From contig NZ_FNBN01000003.1 in assembly GCF_900102545.1 (NCBI RefSeq), positions 859,461-923,460 on the forward strand: a stretch of DNA of 64,000 nucleotides. Direction: 5' to 3'. The notes under the pieces are model-generated. The model saw only the letters and a program-made list of their open reading frames with translations. It made no database searches and was not told where the DNA came from. Below are positions 17,741 to 25,816 of the stretch, one piece after another. The first letter of the stretch is position 1, and every line of letters begins with the position of its first letter. The DNA comes from Chitinophaga filiformis (lineage in GTDB: Bacteria; Bacteroidota; Bacteroidia; Chitinophagales; Chitinophagaceae). Made by a program: the position numbers and the translations under genes.

Positions 17741-20185
17741 TTATCGTAGCAGCGCTACCCATCCTGTGTAGGGCTTTTCATCTGCTGCTGTTTTGATGAC
17801 ATAATAATAAGTGCCTGCCGGCAATAGTCTGCCTCCACGCGTGCCGTCCCAGGGAGTATAACCGATACCTGTGAACACGATTTGGCCCCAGCGGTTATAG
17901 ATCTCTGTTGTAGCGGCAGGTCTTGCTTTCAATCCATCTATGCTCCAGCGGTCATTGATGCCATCTCCATTCGGACTGAAAGCATTGGGTATTTCAAGTA
18001 CCAGGTCAGGTACAATGATGTACCACGCATGACTGATACTATCTGTACAGCCTATTTCATTCTTTGCATACAATGTTACTCTGTAACTACCGGGCAACTC
18101 ATACTTATGCTGTGGATCTTCAACTTCGGAGAGCGTTCCATCTCCGAAATCCCAGTTATACGCTGCTGCAAACTGTGAGGTGTTGTTAAAAGTGAAGGTG
18201 CCGTTCTTGAATTCTACCGGATAATTTGTTCCCGGTGCAGCAGTGAACGCCGCAACAGGAGGAGGCAGTATACTGATCAAAGCCGTTTTGGTAACACTTG
18301 TTGAACACTGTCCCTGTGCAATCGCCTTTAATGTAACAGTGTATGTGCCGGGGGTATTGTAACTATACACTGGATCAGTATCACCTGTCTGGTAACCGTT
18401 TCCGAGCGACCATTCATAGGTGTCTGCTTGCTGTGAAAGGTTATCAAAACTGATCTCTGTTGGTGCACAACCTGTAATAAGATCTGTTGTGAAATCAGCT
18501 ACCGGCATGGGAATAGCAGTTATTGTAACAGGAGTAGCTGTATCGGCGCATATATTATCCTGAATGATCAGACTGACTGTGCCGCTTCGCTGATAGGTAA
18601 CGGTATAAGGCCCGAAACCGCTGCCGCTTTGTACTGTGCCACCGCCCCAGTTCCAGACGGGAGTGGCGTTACCAGCGTAAGTGCCTGTGAAGTTGATGGT
18701 AGTGGTTTCACCTGCGCATACAGGTGTTTTGCTGACAGAGAAACTGGCTGTAGGCGGCTGTGACACCATGATAGAATGTGTAGCGATATTGGACACACAG
18801 CCATCTTCCGTTACCTGCAACTGTACCGGGTAAATACCTGCCGTATTAAAGCGTATATCATACGGACCTGCACCTGTACCATTTTGTACAGTGGCGCCCG
18901 AGAAATTATGCCAGTCGTAGGTAGCAGCAGCTCCCGCTGTACCTGTGAATGTCAGCGTATGGTTGGTGCCCAGGCATACTACATCTGGCAGTACAGAGAA
19001 GTCGGCAACAGGTGTAGGTTTAACAGCAACTTCCACGGTGTCTTTTAACTGGCAGCCGAAGGCATCCTGTGCGGTAACAATATAAGATGTTGTATCTGTC
19101 GGACTGACGGAGACTGTACTGCCGGTAGCGGGGCCTGGCGTCCATGAATAATTAGTTGCAGCACCGCCCGTTGCTGTCACTGAAAGAGTGGCTGTTTCTC
19201 CTGCACAGATCTTAGCGGGGCTGGCTGCTGCTACAAGTTTTACAAGTGACAACTTATCTACAGTATCTGTAACAGCAGTGATGCAATTGTTCCCATCTTT
19301 AATTGATAACGTGTAAAAGCCTGCCGCCAGCCCCGTAGCAGTAGGCGTGGTCTGTACAGGAGTAGTATTCCAGGAATAGCTCAAGGGAGCAGTACCGCCG
19401 CTTGCGGTTACCGCAATACTGCCGTTCGCACCTCCGCAGATGGCATCTGTAACAGTGTGGGTATACGTAAGCGGTGTATACTGTACGCCGGAAAGCGCCA
19501 TGATCAGTGCTCTGGAGCTGATATTAGGCCCCTGTATATAGAGAAAGGAAACAGACCTGATCAGTTTTGACTGATCAGCGCAGGGAATATTAAAGTCAAA
19601 TGCGTACATCCGTGGATTAGAAGGAAGGCCATCTACAGTAGGGAAGGTGGTGGTGCGCGTCAGCCTGCCCATACCACTGAATATAAACGGTGTTCCGAAA
19701 AACCAGTCTTTGATCTGCAAGGTGCCCGCATTAGCGGATGTACCATCAGTATAGTTCAATGTCACGGTGACGGTACTATTATTTTCTGTACCAAATGCCA
19801 GGATGCTCAACTTGCTGAAACTGGCAGGAGTGACCAGGGTAAGCGTGCCTGCAGGCAGGGAGTTAGCAACGTTTCCGGCGGCAGAGAGATATAAGGCATT
19901 CAGGCCGGTGTATGGATTCATCTGGTAGGTGCGGGTTCCGCTGACAAAGGTGCCGGAGTTGATAATGCCTCCACCGATTCCATTCGTTGCTGCAAAGGCC
20001 TGCGAATGCAGAATATGGTTACTACCGTCTATTACGGTAGAGGTAACAGCGACGGCATTAGTGCCTGCTTCAGCTACGATGTCGGCATTGAACCCGGTAA
20101 CAGGTACCGGTGTATAGGTCTGCGCAGACAATAACTGTATGCCGGTATGGATGAACAATAGGGTAATTGTAAAGATGCGCTTCAT
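17741..20185 (-). CDS. secreted T9SS type-B protein with PKD repeats, paralog 2
   Basis: The 814 residues comprise a signal peptide (ends LLSAQ) and the same N-terminal domain as its neighbour (TYTPVPVTGFNADIVAEAGTN). A SprB-like repeat (ICGGANGSIAVTASGG) follows. Several PKD-type domains come next, seen as TYEWSLGNGYQTG...TVTLKA and YNWDFGDGTLSEVEDPQHKY. The CHU_C domain has IPNAFSPNGDGINDRW and a terminal ALLR. It is a likely surface adhesin. The shared N-terminal domain and matching ends show a tandem duplication with different middle modules. It is transcribed before paralog 1, probably as a two-gene operon. Confidence 0.88.
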   Translation of the reverse strand: MKRIFTITLLFIHTGIQLLSAQTYTPVPVTGFNADIVAEAGTNAVAVTSTVIDGSNHILHSQAFAATNGIGGGIINSGTFVSGTRTYQMNPYTGLNALYLSAAGNVANSLPAGTLTLVTPASFSKLSILAFGTENNSTVTVTLNYTDGTSANAGTLQIKDWFFGTPFIFSGMGRLTRTTTFPTVDGLPSNPRMYAFDFNIPCADQSKLIRSVSFLYIQGPNISSRALIMALSGVQYTPLTYTHTVTDAICGGANGSIAVTASGGTAPLSYSWNTTPVQTTPTATGLAAGFYTLSIKDGNNCITAVTDTVDKLSLVKLVAAASPAKICAGETATLSVTATGGAATNYSWTPGPATGSTVSVSPTDTTSYIVTAQDAFGCQLKDTVEVAVKPTPVADFSVLPDVVCLGTNHTLTFTGTAGAAATYDWHNFSGATVQNGTGAGPYDIRFNTAGIYPVQLQVTEDGCVSNIATHSIMVSQPPTASFSVSKTPVCAGETTTINFTGTYAGNATPVWNWGGGTVQSGSGFGPYTVTYQRSGTVSLIIQDNICADTATPVTITAIPMPVADFTTDLITGCAPTEISFDNLSQQADTYEWSLGNGYQTGDTDPVYSYNTPGTYTVTLKAIAQGQCSTSVTKTALISILPPPVAAFTAAPGTNYPVEFKNGTFTFNNTSQFAAAYNWDFGDGTLSEVEDPQHKYELPGSYRVTLYAKNEIGCTDSISHAWYIIVPDLVLEIPNAFSPNGDGINDRWSIDGLKARPAATTEIYNRWGQIVFTGIGYTPWDGTRGGRLLPAGTYYYVIKTAADEKPYTGWVALLR

Positions 20186-20467
20186 GAACGGTCATTATAG
20201 ATTTCGGTCTTTTATAGATTTTACTAAGCTCAATGAATTGGCAGGGTATAGGCTTATAGCCATGTACAATGCCGGAGGCCCCTGAAGGAAGCTTCCGCCA
20301 GCAACAGTTAACTTTCACCAGTAAATACTTATGGAGAAGAAAAAAGGGTGGGTACAGGGATATATATTTTTTATTTAAATAGTTAAAACGGTTAAGGGAT
20401 AGGCTGTTTTTACAGCTACCGGGTTCTAAAGAGGGGCATTTTTATGGGAGTTGGATTTAGAAAATAA

Positions 20468-20767
20468 TCAGGTAACAGTTATTTCCAATCTTCTGGCATT
20501 AATGGGCTGACCTTCTTTTTCCCATATGCGCCTTTGTTCAAAGGTAACGCTTGCATGCCCCGGGGCCTTTCCGTTAATGACAAAGGCCTCTTCATTACTG
20601 GTGCCTACGTCCTGCCGGAAGGTATCCACCGCATGATCGTAAGGTCTTACATCAACACAATTGGTATTACTGCTTTGGTAGAACCATTGGAATCCCGCAG
20701 TTCCAAGACCAGGGAGAACAACAGTGAGGGATGTCCCTGCTTTTATTTCTTTAGCCTCGCTTTCCAT
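20468..20767 (-). CDS. chagasin-type (I42) cysteine peptidase inhibitor
   Basis: This 99-residue protein has the three signature loops of the chagasin family. GTAGFQW stands in place of NPTTGFxW, VGTSNEEAF in place of the GxGG loop, and QRRIWE in place of the RPWE loop, all in an all-beta frame ending RRLEITVT. Family members are tight-binding inhibitors of papain-like (C1) peptidases. There is no signal peptide, so it should act in the cytoplasm unless exported unusually. It lies directly downstream of a C1A peptidase on the same strand, 110 nt apart, with an inverted-repeat structure between them. The pairing strongly suggests a dedicated inhibitor. Confidence 0.82.
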   Translation of the reverse strand: MESEAKEIKAGTSLTVVLPGLGTAGFQWFYQSSNTNCVDVRPYDHAVDTFRQDVGTSNEEAFVINGKAPGHASVTFEQRRIWEKEGQPINARRLEITVT

Positions 20768-20788
20768 AGTTTAAGGTTTTTAATAAAA

Positions 20789-20863
20789 TGCGAATTACAG
20801 TCACTATGCTTAAGTTCCGGCAATCATCGGGCCAGAAGATGAGATAGTTAACCGTAATTCGCA
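20789..20863 (-). promoter_or_regulatory. long inverted repeat between peptidase and inhibitor genes
   Basis: TGCGAATTAC (20789-20798) and GTAATTCGCA (20854-20863) are perfect 10-nt arms. An inner ACTAT/ATAGT pair extends the fold. On the minus-strand transcript the stem falls after the peptidase stop and is followed by a moderately U-rich TTTTATT, so it could be an attenuator, a weak terminator or a processing and stability element. Confidence 0.5.
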
Positions 20864-20877
20864 GTTATGAGTGCTAT

Positions 20878-22548
20878 TTATACGTACCATTTATGATACA
20901 TAGCCGAATCGGTGCCTTGCACGAAGCAGTCGAGTCGTCCGGCTGCCCATGAAGATACGCCTACATCAGAGGAGAGGATACCTCCGAGGTTTTCGTCTCC
21001 GCTCCATTTGGCGCCATCCCACCATTTGTGCATCATATTGTAGGTTTGTCCGGGGAAGAATACATCTATCCTGTTAGCCCCCCATGATACAGCAGCAGGA
21101 CTGCCGAACATATTAGACTGCAGGTCTTCCCATCCGCTCCATTTGGTATCAAACCATTTGTGCCAGAGGTGATTGTTCAGGCCGCGTGCAAAACAATCCA
21201 GTCTGCCTGGCGCCCAGGAAGATACTGCTGGTGCAGAATTGATAACACCTCCAAGGTCTTCCCATCCATGCCATGCACCATTCCACCAGAGATGCCACAT
21301 AGAAGAGTTCATGCCTCTGGCGAAGATGTCGATGCGGTTTGGTCCCCAGCTTACGCAGGCTGGTTCGGAAGATAACAATCCGCCGAGATCTTCCCATCCG
21401 CTCCATCCACCCTGATACCATTTGTGATACAGGTGATGGTTGAGACCCAGGGCAAAGATGTCCAGACGTCCGGATGCCCATGAGCAGATAGCAGGAGCTC
21501 CCTGTATTTGTCCGCCGAGAGATTCCCAGCCATTCCAGGAATTACCATTCCACCATTTGTGATAAACAGCAGAATCCATACCGCGCACCACTACGTCGAT
21601 GCGGTTTGGTCCCCAGGAAACTGCATTAGGTCGGGATGATAATAATCCGCCCAGGTTTTCATATCCGTGCCATCCATGTTGTGGCGCAGGAAGTTTAATA
21701 CCACTGGCAGTCCAGAATGGGAATTCTGTATCTATACCGGCTTGTCCGTAAGCGATTTTAAAGAATCCTCCTTTACCCCATCCGGTGCCCCAGGAGTTCT
21801 TACAGATCCAGCAATGTTCTGTTTCTGAATAACCGATTACTGTTACGCAGTGCAGACCGTAATCTGAACCACTGACATGTTTGTACACCCCATCTGCATA
21901 AGAGAAGAAGTCTTCGTACACATGCATAACAGCAGAGCAGGGACCGTTGTTGGAAAGATAGTTTTTCCTTTCGGTGATATTGGCAATGGTAGTAGAGTTA
22001 GTGATCTTTACTGCTCTTGCATCACGGTTAGGACCGACTTTACATGTAGGAGGTTGTTTCCAGATATTGTTGTCCGGGAAAGCTGTTTCATAAGGGAAAC
22101 ATGCTTCATCCGGAATACCCCTTGATTTAATCTGGCTGAAAGCATCAGTAGGCCACCATCCTCCGCAATTTGCGCCATGCGAAGAACAGAAATGGAGGTC
22201 TGCTTCTGAGAGATTGAGCAATTGTCCTTTTTCAATGGACGCCATTGCTTCTGTAACTGAGGTAGTGCAGAATGAAACGCAGGAGCCGCATCCACCCTGA
22301 TCTTTCACGGGGGTGATATGGTTACCGTTGCGGTTGCGCCAATCCACCTCCTGTGCAAAATTGGCAACTGGAGCAGCAGCGGCGCGCTTGTTCATAACAG
22401 CGGCAAGTTCCTCAGTGTTTACAATTACACCCAGCAGGGCTTTTTGCTGAGGATCGGGCAGTTGGGAAACAGTTGTTTCTCTTGCCTGCCACTGGGTATC
22501 GGCCTTCTGAAGGTCGGCTACCAATTCTGAGATCTTGATCTTAGACAT
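20878..22548 (-). CDS. papain-like (C1A) cysteine peptidase with PLL/DUF346-type beta-propeller
   Basis: The 556 residues divide into a helical N-terminal region (1-60) that may be a propeptide, a C1A domain (about 64-285) and a C-terminal propeller (about 291-556). The C1A domain has catalytic Cys90 in GGCGSCV, His233 in GLHCV and Asn251 in CKNSWGTGWG. The propeller has six repeats of about 45 residues built on WxGWEDLGG...PxxxSWGPNRIDxFxRGMxxxxxHKWW. The propeller repeats are of the DUF346 type found in fucose- and glycan-binding PLL lectins. Oddities: no signal peptide or T9SS domain, and Val replaces the usual Trp after the active-site Cys. The start at 22548 is preferred; an earlier frame adds 16 unconvincing residues. 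Confidence 0.88.
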   Translation of the reverse strand: MSKIKISELVADLQKADTQWQARETTVSQLPDPQQKALLGVIVNTEELAAVMNKRAAAAPVANFAQEVDWRNRNGNHITPVKDQGGCGSCVSFCTTSVTEAMASIEKGQLLNLSEADLHFCSSHGANCGGWWPTDAFSQIKSRGIPDEACFPYETAFPDNNIWKQPPTCKVGPNRDARAVKITNSTTIANITERKNYLSNNGPCSAVMHVYEDFFSYADGVYKHVSGSDYGLHCVTVIGYSETEHCWICKNSWGTGWGKGGFFKIAYGQAGIDTEFPFWTASGIKLPAPQHGWHGYENLGGLLSSRPNAVSWGPNRIDVVVRGMDSAVYHKWWNGNSWNGWESLGGQIQGAPAICSWASGRLDIFALGLNHHLYHKWYQGGWSGWEDLGGLLSSEPACVSWGPNRIDIFARGMNSSMWHLWWNGAWHGWEDLGGVINSAPAVSSWAPGRLDCFARGLNNHLWHKWFDTKWSGWEDLQSNMFGSPAAVSWGANRIDVFFPGQTYNMMHKWWDGAKWSGDENLGGILSSDVGVSSWAAGRLDCFVQGTDSAMYHKWYV

Positions 22549-23179
22549 TTGAATGGTATTAGTTTGGAGTGAACAGAATAACGATCCGAAATTCAATGCT
22601 GAATTTAGCAGTAAGTAAAAGTGCCAAAGAAATGCACGTGCAGGATTTACCGTTGATGTTGTTACATCATCATCTTCACAAAAGAGACATTAAAATGTGT
22701 TGCCAGTCTGGTGGTCCCGATAGAGAAAGAAAAAAATAAGGTTCTTGAGGTGCTTTTTTACGTAATAAAGTGGAATACTTCCATGCTTGCGATGACAAAT
22801 CTATATGATTGTCAGAAGTTTTAAAAATATATTTTAACATGCTAACGATTGCAGGAAAATAAAATTTATTCATTGTATAAATATGTGGTATCGTCGGAAT
22901 GCTATAGTAAACACGTGATATAAATCATACGCATGTAGATGAAAAAAATAAATACTTATTAACCTGCAATTAACTAAATCCTGTAAATTGTTTTTTAAAC
23001 TTGTGTACAATTATATTGTATGTGATGTATATAAATACCATTGTTTGTAAGATGAAGAACTGATTAACCATTGTTCCCGATTTCCTCTTACATCATTAAT
23101 CATAGTTTCCTGAACAGTTTGCCTGTGGCGGTGTTTGGCTGTTTAATCGTTCGTGAATGTTGAAATAAAAACTATCCAT
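22549..23179. other. AT-rich intergenic region between divergent genes
   Basis: About 630 nt separate the papain-like peptidase (-) and a small gene (+). A 65-codon reverse frame at 22676-22873 has no recognisable features and is probably chance. I see no exact TAnnTTTG box; the base composition is much more AT-rich than the flanking genes. Promoters for both neighbours must lie here. Confidence 0.45.
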
Positions 23180-23530
23180 ATGGAGAATTCAGTAGTAAAA
23201 AAGAAACCAAAAGCACGTAAACCTAAACGCAGTAAAGCGTACCTTTTTTCACCCAAGGTGATAAATGGAAAGGATAGGCAGTATGTATTTAATTTCCCTT
23301 TACTTTCTGTAATGACAAAAGAGAATGGTCAATACATGATTGAGAATGACATGCTTGCTATTATCGGAGTTGGAAGAACCCGTGCAGAAGTTGCACAGGA
23401 TTTTGCCGATGTGTTTGATGATATCTATCAGTGGTATAACGAGCTTCCCGAAGATCAACTCACTCCCAAAATGCTGCGAACAAAAACGATTTTAAACAAC
23501 ACGATCAAAAGCGTCATTGTTGCTCCGTAA
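23180..23530 (+). CDS. small conserved-looking protein, basic N terminus, HicB-like body
   Basis: This 116-residue protein has a very basic N terminus (VKKKPKARKPKRSK), then a compact alpha/beta body containing FPLLSVMTKENGQYMIENDMLA, a G-x-G-R-T-x-x-E-V-A-x-D-F helix start and a C-terminal ILNNTIKSVIV strand. The pattern recalls HicB-like or related RNase-H-type small folds, but no HicA toxin is adjacent and I cannot assign a function. I chose the ATG at 23180 over one at 23153 because it precedes the lysine-rich stretch directly. Confidence 0.6.
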   Translation: MENSVVKKKPKARKPKRSKAYLFSPKVINGKDRQYVFNFPLLSVMTKENGQYMIENDMLAIIGVGRTRAEVAQDFADVFDDIYQWYNELPEDQLTPKMLRTKTILNNTIKSVIVAP

Positions 23531-23623
23531 TGTGCAGAGAAGTAGCTGAAAACAGGTATTTTGATATTTATTCCTTGCTGATGTGAAGTTATTGTTATAC
23601 TTTTTCACATCATTTCGAATGTT

Positions 23624-24601
23624 ATGGATATTGACTTGTTTGAACAACTTCAAAAAGAGGGAACTATCTCCGCTGCATCAGCAGAAAAAGTACGCACCAT
23701 CACAACAAGCAGGCTTTTCTCTGTACACTGGGAGCTAAAGACCATCCTGTACCTGGGCGTTTTGTTACTAAGCGGAGGCTTGGGAATATTGATTTATAAG
23801 AATATCGATACCATAGGTCATCAGGCTATTCTGCTGGCGATAGCATTAGCTTGTGGCGGTTGTTTTTATTATAGCTTCCGCCATAAGCTACCTTTCTCCA
23901 GGGAGAAAGTACCTGCGCCAAACAGCTTTTTCGACTATATCCTGCTATTAGGTTGTTTGCTGCTGGTCACCTTCATCACCTATCTGCAGGTACAGTACAA
24001 TGTGTTTGGCACCAGGTATGGTGCCGCTACTTTTATCCCGATGCTGGTGTTGTTTTTCTCAGCATATTACTTTGATCATCTCGGAGTATTGAGTATGGCA
24101 GTTACCAATCTGGCTGCCTGGATGGGCGTAACGGTGACGCCGCTTCAGCTGTTAAGTAACAATGACTTTTCCAGCTATACACTTATATACACCGGACTGG
24201 TACTGGGGGCTTTGCTGATAGTAGCGGCTTTATTGAGCCACCGTTTACAGTTCAAAGCCCATTTTTCATTTACCTACAGCAATTTCGGTACACATATTTT
24301 CCTCATTGCAAACCTGGCGGGCATGTTTGCCGCATATGACGGACCGTATGGATTATGGTTCCTGTTGTTAGTTGCGGCAACCATTTTCTTCTATAGTCAG
24401 GCGATGAAACAGCGTTCCTTTTATTTCGTGTTGATCATTACATTATATGCTTATATAGGATTGAGCTTTATCGTAGTCAGGTTGTTGATGGCGACAGGAA
24501 GTGAGGGTGGCATTTACGCCGGACTATTGTATTTCATTATGTCTGGCATAGGTGCTATTATATTGTTGATTAACGTTAATAAAAAACTGAAGACAGCATG
24601 A
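23624..24601 (+). CDS. DUF2157-like multi-pass membrane protein
   Basis: The 325 residues begin with a soluble helical head (LFEQLQKEGTISAASAEKV) typical of DUF2157-type proteins, followed by eight to ten hydrophobic segments from about residue 38 to the end. No catalytic motif is visible. It overlaps the next gene by 4 nt (ATGA at 24598-24601), so the two are translationally coupled and probably form one membrane unit. Function unknown. Confidence 0.75.
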   Translation: MDIDLFEQLQKEGTISAASAEKVRTITTSRLFSVHWELKTILYLGVLLLSGGLGILIYKNIDTIGHQAILLAIALACGGCFYYSFRHKLPFSREKVPAPNSFFDYILLLGCLLLVTFITYLQVQYNVFGTRYGAATFIPMLVLFFSAYYFDHLGVLSMAVTNLAAWMGVTVTPLQLLSNNDFSSYTLIYTGLVLGALLIVAALLSHRLQFKAHFSFTYSNFGTHIFLIANLAGMFAAYDGPYGLWFLLLVAATIFFYSQAMKQRSFYFVLIITLYAYIGLSFIVVRLLMATGSEGGIYAGLLYFIMSGIGAIILLINVNKKLKTA

Positions 24602-25767
24602 TCGCATATAACAGTCAGTCATTGGATAACCTGTATGTACAGGAACAGGCGGAAATGGCAAAGAGGGTAGACTGCATTACAGCAGAGGAGTATAACGCCA
24701 TCATTACCGCACATCCGGCAGTTCTCTATACACCTAATCCCTACATGCGTGTCGGCATTTTTATACTGACAGCCATTATCCTGCTATTTTCTTTTGGATT
24801 TTTTTGCCTGTTGTCAATGTCGGGAGGAGAGAGTGCTTTTACCTTCCTGTGTCTTCTTTTCGGCGCAGGGTCTTATGCATTGGCTGAGTACATGGTACGT
24901 GAAAAGAAACATTATAAATCCGGCGCTGACGCTGCTTTGATATGGGGCGCAGGTATCTTTTTACTTTCGGCATTGGGCATTGCAACCGATGCTGATGCAC
25001 CTGTATGGGTATGGAGTTGTGTGGCACTGATGCTATCACTCTTTTTTGTATTGCGCTTTGCGGATGTCAGTATGAGCATTGTAGCGCATTTATCTTTGCT
25101 GGGCCTGATCTTTTCCGGATGTGAAAAACTGGGGAGTATTGCGAAGCTGATTATCCCGTTTGCGATTATGCTGGCATCAGCAGGTGTATATTTTCTTTCG
25201 GTAAAACTGATAGCAGTACATACATACCGGCATTATAAAAAATGTTTGCAGATGTTGCAGGTCTGTGCACTGATCACGCTTTATATAGCCGGCAACTATT
25301 TCGTTGTAAGGGAAGTAGGCAATGAAATGTTCCATATGGATCTTCACCCCGGCCAGGATATTCCAGGAGGATGGCTCTTCTGGATACTGACTGTTATGTT
25401 GCCATTGATCTACATTTACGCCGGCATCAGGAAGAAAGACAGGATACTGATCTGTACAGGATTGTTGCTGATTGCCGGTATTGTGTATACAATCCGTTAT
25501 TATCATAGTGTGGCTCCACTTGAAGTGGCAATGACCCTGGGTGGCCTGATGATGATAGGCATCGCTTATGCACTGATCCGTTATCTTAAAACACCGCGTC
25601 ATGGTTTTACAGAAGCATCTTCGGACGAAAGACATGCAATGGAAGCATTACAGATAGAATCGCTGGTAATTGCACAAACCATGAGCCATGCTGCTACCCC
25701 ACGGCCAGATCAGTTTGAATTTGGCGCTGGTTCAGGTGGCGGTGGAGGGGCTTCGGGCGATTATTAA
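24598..25767 (+). CDS. multi-pass membrane protein with Gly-rich C terminus
   Basis: The 389 residues have a soluble N-terminal segment, about ten transmembrane stretches between residues 50 and 335, and a soluble tail ending FGAGSGGGGGASGDY. Gly-rich tails of this style occur in TPM/YgcG-like and related membrane-stress proteins, but I cannot assign a family with certainty. It is coupled to the DUF2157-like gene by a 4-nt overlap. The unit ends at a hairpin at 25768. Confidence 0.7.
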   Translation: MIAYNSQSLDNLYVQEQAEMAKRVDCITAEEYNAIITAHPAVLYTPNPYMRVGIFILTAIILLFSFGFFCLLSMSGGESAFTFLCLLFGAGSYALAEYMVREKKHYKSGADAALIWGAGIFLLSALGIATDADAPVWVWSCVALMLSLFFVLRFADVSMSIVAHLSLLGLIFSGCEKLGSIAKLIIPFAIMLASAGVYFLSVKLIAVHTYRHYKKCLQMLQVCALITLYIAGNYFVVREVGNEMFHMDLHPGQDIPGGWLFWILTVMLPLIYIYAGIRKKDRILICTGLLLIAGIVYTIRYYHSVAPLEVAMTLGGLMMIGIAYALIRYLKTPRHGFTEASSDERHAMEALQIESLVIAQTMSHAATPRPDQFEFGAGSGGGGGASGDY

Positions 25768-25801
25768 CAGGTGACCGCCCGGTCAATAGAGCGGCCACCT
25801 G
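25768..25801. terminator. hairpin between convergent genes
   Basis: CAGGTGACCGC (25768-25778) pairs with GCGGCCACCTG (25791-25801) with a single mismatch. No strong T run follows, so termination efficiency is uncertain. Confidence 0.55.
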
Positions 25802-25816
25802 CTTTGTGGTGTATCA

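Noticed and set aside
22676..22873. A 65-codon reverse frame as a gene.
   Set aside because: AT-rich random-looking sequence in the promoter region of the papain-like gene, with no supporting features.
23180..23530. HicB antitoxin of a HicAB system.
   Set aside because: The body is only vaguely HicB-like and no HicA-type toxin gene is next to it.
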